The translations under genes and the position numbers were made by a program. Under the pieces are notes generated by a model that was not told the DNA's origin, searched no databases, and saw nothing but the letters and a program-made list of their open reading frames with translations. Below, piece by piece: positions 30,738 to 36,909 of a stretch of DNA of 36,909 bases; within the stretch, counting starts at the first letter, position 1, and each line of letters begins with the position of its first letter. Source of the DNA: Candidatus Ozemibacteraceae bacterium (GTDB lineage: Bacteria > Muiribacteriota > Ozemobacteria > Ozemobacterales > Ozemobacteraceae); assembly GCA_937998695.1 (NCBI GenBank), contig CALLCO010000009.1, forward strand, positions 1 to 36,909, written 5' to 3'.

Positions 30738-31999
30738 GCGGCTTCTGGAAGGCGCTCGGCTTCATCCTGCCCGAGGAGATCTTTCCGGCGGTGCGGGTGG
30801 GCGACCTCGAGCTGGTTAAGAAGATCGTGCGGGCCCACCCGCCGGCGGCCGTACTGTCCCATCCGACGTATGGCAGCCCTCTTCACCAGGCCATCGCCGA
30901 AGGGAAGCCCGACATCGCGGCTTTCCTGATCGATGCCGGCGCCGACGGTCGCCAGAAGGACGCGGCCGGGGTGACCGCGGTGCACCTGGCGGCCACGCGG
31001 GGGGACCGGGGAGTGCTCGAACGCCTGGCGGGGTCCGGCGCTTCGTTCGAGGAGCGCGACCCTGGCGGACAGACGCCCTTGCACCTGGCGGCGGCGGCCG
31101 GCCGCAAGGAGGCGGTGGCCTTCCTGCTCGGGCGGAAGGTGCCGGTCGATCTGCTCGATCCCGCCGACGAATCACCCTTGTTCAAGGCGGTCCGCAACGG
31201 CCATCTCGAAGTGGTCCGCCTGCTGCTCGACCGTGGGGCCGAACTCGACCGCGACAACAAGGCCGGGCAGACTCCGCTGCTGGTGGCGGCGACGACCGGT
31301 CAGGAGCGGATGCTGCAGTTCCTGATCAGTCGTGGGGCCGATGTGCTGGCGGTTGACCGCAAGGCGAAAGGCATTCTGCATGCCCTGGCGGTGCGCGGCA
31401 CCCGCGATCTGATCAGCCTCGCCCTGCGCCAGGGAGCCGACCTCGCCTGGTGTGACGCCGAGGGCGAGAGCCCCTTGCACCACGCCGTCTTCATGGGGAA
31501 TTCCGAACTGGTGGAGTATTTCTTGGTGCGGGGGGCGGCTCCCGACACGCAGGACAACGAGGGCTGGGCTCCGCTGCACTGGGCGGCCTGGCGGAAGGAC
31601 CGGCGGTGCGCCGAGATCCTGCTGGGGCGGGGGGCCGACCCCAACCTGCGCAACCGGGTCGGGCGGACGCCGCTGCATCTGGCCGTGCTGTTGGGGGCCG
31701 ACGCGACCTTCCTGGCGTTCCTGCTCGAGCGGGGTGCCGATCCCGCTCTGACCGACGAGGCGGGGGCGACCCCCCGCGACCTGGCAACGCGCCATGGCCT
31801 GCTCTGGCCCGCGACCGGGCCGGCCTCTTCTCCTTCTCTGCCGCCGTCGCCGCCTTTGCCTCCCTCCGCGCCGGCCCCACCGCTTCCCTTGGTGCCTCCC
31901 CCACCGCCGCCACCACCCCCACCACCTCTGGCATCCGGCCCTCTTCCGGCGGCCCCGACCTCTCAAGACGAGGGGGATCACCCTTTCCCAAATCGGTAA
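30734..31999 (+). CDS. Ankyrin-repeat protein with polyproline tail
   Basis: 421 aa from a GTG at 30734 that overlaps the preceding stop; the open frame runs further upstream, but that part is a shadow of the lipoprotein gene. About ten ankyrin units (residues 40-370) are visible, for example GQTPLHLAAAAGRKEAVAFL, ESPLFKAVRNGHLEVVRLLL and RTPLHLAVLLGADATFLAFL, each with GA(D/S) turns, giving a protein-binding solenoid. The last 45 residues are Pro-rich, including 11 consecutive prolines that would stall ribosomes without EF-P. There is no signal peptide or membrane helix, so it is likely cytoplasmic. The partner is unknown. Confidence 0.85.
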   Translation: MSGFWKALGFILPEEIFPAVRVGDLELVKKIVRAHPPAAVLSHPTYGSPLHQAIAEGKPDIAAFLIDAGADGRQKDAAGVTAVHLAATRGDRGVLERLAGSGASFEERDPGGQTPLHLAAAAGRKEAVAFLLGRKVPVDLLDPADESPLFKAVRNGHLEVVRLLLDRGAELDRDNKAGQTPLLVAATTGQERMLQFLISRGADVLAVDRKAKGILHALAVRGTRDLISLALRQGADLAWCDAEGESPLHHAVFMGNSELVEYFLVRGAAPDTQDNEGWAPLHWAAWRKDRRCAEILLGRGADPNLRNRVGRTPLHLAVLLGADATFLAFLLERGADPALTDEAGATPRDLATRHGLLWPATGPASSPSLPPSPPLPPSAPAPPLPLVPPPPPPPPPPPLASGPLPAAPTSQDEGDHPFPNR

Positions 32000-32042
32000 T
32001 GGAATAGAAGGCGGTCCGGTCTGAGGGGGCGGGACGGAACCC

Positions 32043-32390
32043 TCAGGTCAGCTCGGCGATGGCCGCTGCCTCGGTGTCGGCGACAATCACGAACTCGAGC
32101 ACCCCCGTGTTGCGGAAGACGGTGGCGGCAATCTTGCTCAGCCCGACCACGGCGAGTTGCCCGCCCCGGTGCTCGACGATGTCCTCGGCCATCTGGAAGA
32201 TGGCGGCCACGCCCTGGCTGTTGATGACCGGGGCCTCCTGCAGGTTCAGCAGGAATTTCTGGCAGCCGAGCGCGCACCCGTGTTCCACCGCCTTGGCCAC
32301 TTCGTCTGCTCCGATCCCGTCGAGGTAGCCGTTGACGCGGATGGTCATGATCCCCTGGTCGAGTTGGGTCGTGAGCTGGACCGGCGGCAT
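32043..32390 (-). CDS. STAS-domain anti-sigma factor antagonist-like protein
   Basis: 115 aa from an ATG at 32390, the normal size of a free STAS domain (SpoIIAA/RsbV type). These proteins bind anti-sigma kinases and are switched off by phosphorylation of one Ser. The region NLQEAPVINSQGVAAI matches the switch loop, with Ser58 in NSQG at the usual position (Asp is usual before it; here Asn). GIMTIRVNGYLDG is the N-terminal strand pair. A good promoter lies 54 nt upstream, so the longer open frame reaching 32669 is not used. No anti-sigma kinase or sigma factor gene is adjacent. Confidence 0.82.
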   Translation of the reverse strand: MPPVQLTTQLDQGIMTIRVNGYLDGIGADEVAKAVEHGCALGCQKFLLNLQEAPVINSQGVAAIFQMAEDIVEHRGGQLAVVGLSKIAATVFRNTGVLEFVIVADTEAAAIAELT

Positions 32391-32443
32391 CGCCTGCAGA
32401 ATCCTTTCCGTCAGGACAAACGGTCTATCCCGGGCTAAACGGG

Positions 32444-32473
32444 ATTGTAGCATACCCTGGGGCACGCTGCCAA
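32444..32473 (-). promoter_or_regulatory. Promoter of the STAS gene
   Basis: The minus strand reads TTGGCA (32468-32473), an 18-nt spacer ending TGC, then TACAAT (32444-32449). Both boxes match consensus at 5 of 6 positions, plus an extended -10 TG. Confidence 0.75.
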
Positions 32474-32640
32474 AATGGCCGCCGGCTGGGCTGGAGCGAC
32501 CGCCTTCTGGCGAATCCCGGCCGGTGGCCTGGCAGACAGGTGGCGCAGAAGGCCGGCCAGCCGCCATGTTCTGCCTGGGGCACCGGTCGCGGTCTGTCTG
32601 AGGCTGAATGCCCATGGCGTGAAAGACCGGGCGGCGGGGC

Positions 32641-32669
32641 TTGGCGGGGTGGCGAGTTTCCTGTACCAT
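32641..32669 (+). promoter_or_regulatory. Probable promoter of the exported-protein gene
   Basis: TTGGCG (32641-32646), a 17-nt spacer, then TACCAT (32664-32669), about 40 nt before the ATG at 32710. Both boxes match at 4 of 6 positions. Confidence 0.5.
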
Positions 32670-32709
32670 CCAAATGACCTGAGGGCACGATCACGAGGAG
32701 GCACGGGAG

Positions 32710-33468
32710 ATGACGGGAAAATGTGGAACGGCGCGGGTCTGGATGATCGGCATCGTGTGCGTGATGCTGGGAGCGGTTGTGCCGGGGCCATGCCCGGCGG
32801 GGCAGGCGCTTGACCTGGAGGTGGCCGCGGCCGTGGCCGAGGCCTTGCTGAAGGCCGATATCAACTGGTCGGTGCGGTCGCATGACGGCCGGACGTTTCT
32901 GGAATACGTCCAGTTCGGGCTTCCCGAAAGCTACCTCAAGGACCTGTTCCGGAAATACCCCGAACAAAAGGACGGGCCGTGGACGGTCAAGGATCTCTTC
33001 CTCGAGCGGATCGGGGCCAATGGGAGCCAGGTCGAGATGGCGATCGGCGGGGTGATGAAATACAAGCCCAACCAGTTCTTCCAGGCCTCGGGGAACTTCG
33101 TGGTGCCGGCGCACCTGACCTTCGATGCCGCCAAACGGCAGATCCATTTCCGGATCGAGAGCCGATTCGAGAAGTTGAAGACGAAACAGTTCAATATCGA
33201 TGTCAAAAAGGCGGGCAATGCGATCATGGGCCGGTTGAAGGCGGGCGACCAGGTGAAGATCATCCAGGCCGATCAATTGTTCCGGCAGATGGATCTGTTC
33301 CGCCTGGCCTTCACTCGCTTTTCGACGGCCGGCGGGTTCGTCTACGTCACCGCCGCCCCGAAGACCCCCCTGTCGGTGTCGGAAAACGTGCTGGCGGCCT
33401 TGAAAGCCCTCAAACAAGGCGATCTGCTCAAGGTGCAGAGCCTATTGGGCACCACTCTGGGGCAGTGA
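32710..33468 (+). CDS. Exported protein of unknown function
   Basis: 252 aa with a signal peptide (about 1-32; VWMIGIVCVMLGAVVPG, cleavage near AGQA). GAGGAGG lies just before the ATG. The mature part alternates helices (LEVAAAVAEALLKADINW) with beta strands (HLTFDAAKRQIHFRIESRFE, FRLAFTRFSTAGGFVYVTAA), as in lipid- or ligand-binding periplasmic domains, but I do not recognise a family. A charged helix ends the protein (LAALKALKQGDLLKVQSLLG). It is followed after 96 nt by the hydrolase gene, possibly in the same transcript. Confidence 0.82.
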   Translation: MTGKCGTARVWMIGIVCVMLGAVVPGPCPAGQALDLEVAAAVAEALLKADINWSVRSHDGRTFLEYVQFGLPESYLKDLFRKYPEQKDGPWTVKDLFLERIGANGSQVEMAIGGVMKYKPNQFFQASGNFVVPAHLTFDAAKRQIHFRIESRFEKLKTKQFNIDVKKAGNAIMGRLKAGDQVKIIQADQLFRQMDLFRLAFTRFSTAGGFVYVTAAPKTPLSVSENVLAALKALKQGDLLKVQSLLGTTLGQ

Positions 33469-33564
33469 CTCGACGGGAAGGACCCGATCGAGGCGGGCGT
33501 CGGCCGGCCGTTGGGCGAAGCCGACGGGATCCGATGGTGTGCGGCTCAACCTGGAGGGAGACGA

Positions 33565-34323
33565 ATGGACCGTGAGCGGACGCAGTATGTGATCGGGGGA
33601 CGGGCGATTCCTGTGGTGGAAAGGCCGGCCGGCGGCGGGGCCAGGCCGGACGACCGGGCCGTCATCCTGCTGCATGGGCTGACTGCCTCGGCGGCGACGA
33701 TGGGACCTGAACTCGGGCGGCTGGCCGATGCGGGCTATTTCTGCCTCGCTCCCGATGCCCCCCACCATGGGCCGCGGGAGGACGGGTTCCTGGCCGCCAT
33801 GGGGGAAGCCCCCCCGACCCGCGCTCATGCCTGTCTCCTCGATATTGTCACCGCCTGGATCGAAGAAGTGACCGGGCTGATGCAGGTGTTGCGCGCCTCG
33901 GGGAAATGCCGCCTGGCGGTGGTCGGGGTGTCGATGGGTGGGCACACCGCTCTGGGGACGATGCGACACGACCCCCGCCCCGATGTCTGCATTCCTCTCC
34001 TCTCGACTCCCAGCTGGGAACCCCGCCGCGAGGGGGCCGCCCGCGACCCGCGCGAGGCCCGGGCTCCCGTGCACGCGCCCGGGCGGTTCCCGCCCATTCC
34101 ACTGCTGGCCATCACTGCCGGTCGGGACTCGATTGTTCCCCCCGGCCCCATGCGGGCGTTCGTGGAAACCCTGCGTCCGGGCTATGCCGCGTGTCCGGAG
34201 CGGCTTCGTCACCTCGACTACCCGGAATCCGACCATTGCATGCGCCCGGAGGACTGGCACGCGGCCTGGCAGGAGGTGCTGGCCTGGCTCGACCGCTGGC
34301 TTCCCCCAGGGAAGGAAGTTTGA
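33565..34323 (+). CDS. Alpha/beta-hydrolase fold protein
   Basis: 252 aa, probably cytoplasmic. Oxyanion-hole segment LLHGLTAS, nucleophile elbow GVSMGGH (Ser), acid in ITAGRDSIVP (Asp) and base in ESDHCM (His) give a complete triad in the order of dienelactone-hydrolase/esterase-like enzymes. The DAPHHGPRE stretch is like those of YjfP-type esterases. I chose the ATG at 33565 because GGAGGGAG lies just upstream; an in-frame ATG at 33511 adds 18 residues without family resemblance. The substrate is unknown. Confidence 0.87.
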   Translation: MDRERTQYVIGGRAIPVVERPAGGGARPDDRAVILLHGLTASAATMGPELGRLADAGYFCLAPDAPHHGPREDGFLAAMGEAPPTRAHACLLDIVTAWIEEVTGLMQVLRASGKCRLAVVGVSMGGHTALGTMRHDPRPDVCIPLLSTPSWEPRREGAARDPREARAPVHAPGRFPPIPLLAITAGRDSIVPPGPMRAFVETLRPGYAACPERLRHLDYPESDHCMRPEDWHAAWQEVLAWLDRWLPPGKEV

Positions 34324-34516
34324 TTCTCGGCCTGGCTCAGACCTGGATGGGACCGATTTCAGCCGACAGAATGGGAGCGGAAAGCAGATGCGCCCCAAGG
34401 CCCACGGTATGCAGGACAGCGCCAGAGACGCAAAGCCCCTGCGCCCCTTTCAGGACGGGTGTTCCTTGAGGATCGTTTCTGGTACCCAGGAGGAAATCCG
34501 ATGGAGGTGGTGAGAA

Positions 34517-35389
34517 ATGATCATCCAGTCGCTGTCCCTCGATGTGCCGGCGCCGTGCCTGAACCGGTGCCGGTTCTGCGTGTCGCACATGCGGCGCGAC
34601 CGGTATGTCAACCAGCTCGACGTCAACAAACCGCAGTATGACCTCTATCTCGAGGATTTCGAGCGCCGCCTCGAGTTCGCCCGGGACAACGGCTGCAACG
34701 TCATCATCCTGACCGGTGAAGGGGAGCCCCTGCTCAACCGCCGCTACCTCGAGACCTTCAGCATCATCAACAAGAAACTGCGCAAGCCGTTCCGCTGGAT
34801 CGAGATCCAGACCAGCGGCACCACCCTTGACCGCGCCTTTCTGCGCTTCCTGCGCAACACCGTCTGGGTCAACACCATCTCGCTGTCGGTGGCCGACCTC
34901 TTCTCGTCGAAAAACAACGCCGCTATCAATCAGACCACGGCGGGGCACGAGGTCGACATCGATGGCCTGGCCGCCCTGATCGAGGAGTTCGATTTCACCC
35001 TGCGGCTCAGCCTGAACATGACCAGCGTCTACGATCAGAAGGCTCCCCGCGAGATCTTCACGCGGGCGGCCGATCTGCGGGCCGACCAGATCACTTTTCG
35101 TGTCTTGTACAATTCCCCGAAACGCGACACGCCGGAGGACGCCTGGATTGACCAGCACCGGTGCGCCCCCGCCCGCCTGGCCGAGATCAAGGAGTTCATC
35201 CTGAAGGAGGGGCGCCGGCTCGAGGTGTTGCCCTTCGGTGCGGTCAAGTATTCGGTGCAGGGCATCGGCACCGTTGTCGACGATGACTGCATGGCGACCG
35301 AAGCCAAGGAGGCGGTGAAGTATCTGATCCTGCGTCCCAACTGCAAACTCTACTCGCGCTGGGACGACCTGGGCAGCCTCATTTTCTGA
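34517..35389 (+). CDS. Radical SAM protein of unknown function
   Basis: 290 aa, compact radical SAM core. The cluster motif is Cys14-x3-Cys18-x2-Cys21 (APCLNRCRFCVSHM). A GGE-like SAM-binding strand reads LTGEGEPLLNRRY, and QTSGTTLDRAFL is the next barrel element. No second Fe-S cluster motif is obvious, and no SPASM or TRAM domain is present. GGAGGTGG lies upstream of the ATG. Neighbours are an alpha/beta hydrolase and, downstream, an in-phase open frame without a start. The reaction cannot be predicted from this. Confidence 0.85.
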   Translation: MIIQSLSLDVPAPCLNRCRFCVSHMRRDRYVNQLDVNKPQYDLYLEDFERRLEFARDNGCNVIILTGEGEPLLNRRYLETFSIINKKLRKPFRWIEIQTSGTTLDRAFLRFLRNTVWVNTISLSVADLFSSKNNAAINQTTAGHEVDIDGLAALIEEFDFTLRLSLNMTSVYDQKAPREIFTRAADLRADQITFRVLYNSPKRDTPEDAWIDQHRCAPARLAEIKEFILKEGRRLEVLPFGAVKYSVQGIGTVVDDDCMATEAKEAVKYLILRPNCKLYSRWDDLGSLIF

Positions 35390-35701
35390 GGGGAGGGGGA
35401 AAGGCGGGCCGACGAACGCCTGTTTCCCGTCGGGGACCGGCCGGCGGCCAGCAAGGCCGCCGCCGCGAGCAGCGGCAGGAGCCGCTTCTCGAGAGCAGCC
35501 GGGGCGGCTTTCCCGGTCCCATCACTCGCGGCGATTGGGCCCAACCAGCCCGAATGCCAGGAATGCCCCCGGTTATCCATCCTGCGCTCTCCCTGCCGCC
35601 CCGAGGCCTGCATCTTCCGTCAGGCGTCGCTGGCGGCCGCCCTGCGGCCCGATCTGGGTGCTTTCGCCGCGGTCCGCCCGACCCTCTGCCCCGCTGGCTG
35701 A
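35390..35701 (+). other. In-phase open frame directly after the radical SAM stop, no normal start codon
   Basis: The frame of the radical SAM gene stays open for 103 codons after its TGA, to a TGA at 35699. GC at third positions is high, and the C-terminal half has a plausible protein with a Cys pattern (PECQECPRL, SPCRPEACIFRQ). There is no ATG, GTG or TTG in frame; only CTG (for example 35420) is available. A GGGGAGGGGG purine tract at its start could be a ribosome site. It may be a small protein with a rare start, a readthrough tail, or chance. Confidence 0.3.
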
Positions 35702-35746
35702 CCCGACTGCTCGCCTGCTGACCCTGGCCCCCGGCCGTTGCTGCGG

Positions 35747-35920
35747 TCAGCCTTTGGTGCTGGCCATCTCCTTGCGGGCCTCGTCGAGGTTTTCGAGGTT
35801 GTCGATGGCCATCTCCTTCATGCGGAGGTTCTCGACCTTGCTCTTGCCGAAGTTGTAGATCTGCTTGGCGGCTTCGTAGGCTTTGACCTTGTCCTTGTTG
35901 GCCGAAGTCCTGGGTCCCAC
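35747..35920 (-). CDS. Small charged helical protein, unknown
   Basis: 57 aa from a GTG at 35920 that has AGGAG 7 nt upstream; an upstream in-frame ATG at 35956 lacks a ribosome site. The sequence is Lys/Glu-rich and fully helical in pattern (KVKAYEAAKQIYNFGKSKVE, LRMKEMAIDNLENLDEARKE), so it could form a coiled coil. No signal or membrane segment. It lies 72 nt downstream of ispH on the same strand and may be cotranscribed. No family recognised. Confidence 0.65.
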   Translation of the reverse strand: MGPRTSANKDKVKAYEAAKQIYNFGKSKVENLRMKEMAIDNLENLDEARKEMASTKG

Positions 35921-35992
35921 AGATTGTCTCCTGCGACCGGGGGAGTTCGGGGACAATCAGTATGTATCTGGAAGGGCCGATACGTCTGCGCG

Positions 35993-36844
35993 TCAGTCAG
36001 AATCAGGGACGGGGTGCAGCGAGGTCAGGCAGTCGATCACCTCTTCGGTGATCCAGTCGGGGGTCGAGGCTCCGGCGGTGACGCCCACCGTCGTGAAGGC
36101 GGCGAAGTTGTCCAGGGGCAGCTCGGCCGCCGTCTCGACGTGGAAGGTCGGCTTGCCGGAGGCGGCGGCAATCTCGGCGAGGCGGCGGGTGTTGGCGCTG
36201 TTGCGGCCGCCCACGACGACGACGGCGTCGCAGGTGCGGGCGAGGCGGTGGACCTCCTCCTGGCGGCGGGAGGTGGCCTTGCAGATCGACTGAAATACCT
36301 GGCAATGCGGGATCTTGCGGCGCAGCTCGGCGCCGATGGTTTCGTAATCGGCGGCGTTGAACGTGGTCTGGGCGATCACCATGGCGCGTTCGACCGCCGG
36401 AAAGGCCTGGGCTTCGGCCAGGGAGGAAAGGATGTGGCAGGGGCCCGCGGCGAAGCTCTGCAGACTGAGGATCTCCGGGTGTTCGCGATCGCCCACGATG
36501 ATGACGGGGATGCCTTCGGCCGAGCAGGTGGCGATGCGTTTCTGGCTCGAGACCACGTGGGGGCAGGTGGCGTCGACGATGGTCAGCCCGCGGGCTCGCA
36601 GACGGGCAATGCGGTCGGCGGGCATGCCGTGGGCCCGGATGAGGAGGATGCCGTGATCGGGATCGACCTCGTCGGGAAGCGGGATGACGCCCTTGGCCCG
36701 CAGGGTTTCGACCGCCTGCGGGTTGTGGATGAGTGGCCCGCAGGTGAAGATCTCTTCCTTCCCCTGGGCCGTCTCGAGGGCGATCTGGACGGCTCGTTTG
36801 ACGCCCATGCAGAATCCGGCGGTCTTGGCGAGAACGACTTTCAT
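35993..36844 (-). CDS. ispH: 4-hydroxy-3-methylbut-2-enyl diphosphate reductase
   Basis: 283 aa; last step of the MEP isoprenoid pathway, making IPP and DMAPP with an oxygen-sensitive Fe-S cluster. All three cluster cysteines are visible: Cys12 (TAGFCMGVKRA), Cys94 (DATCPHV) and Cys188 (SICKATSRR). The substrate-binding His residues lie in LIHNP, RAHG and GDREHPE, with a catalytic Glu in the usual region (AQTTFNA). Length is normal. The ATG overlaps the end of an upstream open frame (ATGA), so it is probably an internal operon gene. Confidence 0.96.
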   Translation of the reverse strand: MKVVLAKTAGFCMGVKRAVQIALETAQGKEEIFTCGPLIHNPQAVETLRAKGVIPLPDEVDPDHGILLIRAHGMPADRIARLRARGLTIVDATCPHVVSSQKRIATCSAEGIPVIIVGDREHPEILSLQSFAAGPCHILSSLAEAQAFPAVERAMVIAQTTFNAADYETIGAELRRKIPHCQVFQSICKATSRRQEEVHRLARTCDAVVVVGGRNSANTRRLAEIAAASGKPTFHVETAAELPLDNFAAFTTVGVTAGASTPDWITEEVIDCLTSLHPVPDSD

Positions 36845-36909
36845 GGGGTGGGGCTGTTCCTGGCGGGGGTGGGAATCATCGGGGGCTGATCGAGGGGGTG
36901 GATCTGGTC
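36841..36909 (-). CDS. Probable C-terminal end of a gene upstream of ispH, cut by window edge
   Basis: The minus strand is open for 22 codons from the window edge to a TGA that overlaps the ispH ATG by 4 nt. The residues are Pro-rich (QPPMIPTPARNSPTP) and not recognisable. The ATGA overlap is the only support. An acyltransferase often sits here in other bacteria, but nothing visible confirms it. Confidence 0.35.
   Translation of the reverse strand, partial: DQIHPLDQPPMIPTPARNSPTP

Noticed and set aside
32391-32669. Upstream extension of the STAS gene
   Set aside because: A strong promoter lies inside it and the extra residues do not resemble a domain.
35738-36889. 383-codon plus-strand frame
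   Set aside because: Antisense to ispH and the 57-aa gene; no recognisable domain.

Overview
The window is a GC-rich bacterial chromosome segment with core housekeeping genes at both ends and lineage-specific genes between them. No rRNA, tRNA or CRISPR array was recognised. Core genes are pheT (cut by the left edge), pheS, a SpoU/TrmH methyltransferase, rplT, rpmI, infC, ferritin, sppA and ispH. The accessory content is a pseudopilin-like operon with very large subunits, large low-complexity exported proteins and a trimeric [FeFe]-hydrogenase. This suits an anaerobic, poorly characterised Gram-negative-type lineage. Candidatus Riflebacteria/Ozemobacteria is a guess from gene style and cannot be confirmed without a search.

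Layout. Bases 1-5364 are on the minus strand: methyltransferase-pheS-pheT is one unit and infC-rpmI-rplT another, the latter with a strong promoter, a structured leader, a probable AUC start for infC and a terminator. Bases 5511-9938 hold a membrane-anchored HEAT-like protein, ferritin (minus) and a TPR protein. Bases 10464-14855 are a four-gene pseudopilin-type operon with overlapping or closely packed genes. On the minus strand, 15337-17322 encodes an exported protein with Gly-Gln-Ser repeats and a glycine-rich hydrophobic core; its roughly 150-nt leader carries about eleven GGG runs. Bases 17510-18941 have no convincing gene, but contain a hairpin-rich element and a 120-bp MITE-like insertion with 4-bp target duplications.

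Bases 18942-26532 form a hydrogenase operon behind a good promoter: hydC, hydB, hydA, then the maturases hydG and hydE, then an aspartate ammonia-lyase. HydB is a short NuoF-like form without the extra N- and C-terminal Fe-S domains of the known bifurcating enzymes, so simple NADH-linked H2 turnover is the more likely reaction. hydF is not in the window.

From 26766 on come sppA and an Old-Yellow-Enzyme-type reductase (minus), then a divergent DUF2156-lipoprotein-ankyrin operon, a STAS protein, an exported protein of unknown function, an alpha/beta hydrolase, an orphan radical SAM enzyme, a 57-residue helical protein and ispH. The most interesting points are the G-rich leader and its repeat protein, the MITE-like element, the 820-residue pseudopilin-like protein, the hydrogenase operon with aspartase, the AUC-started infC, and an 18-bp promoter string shared by the methyltransferase and ferritin genes.
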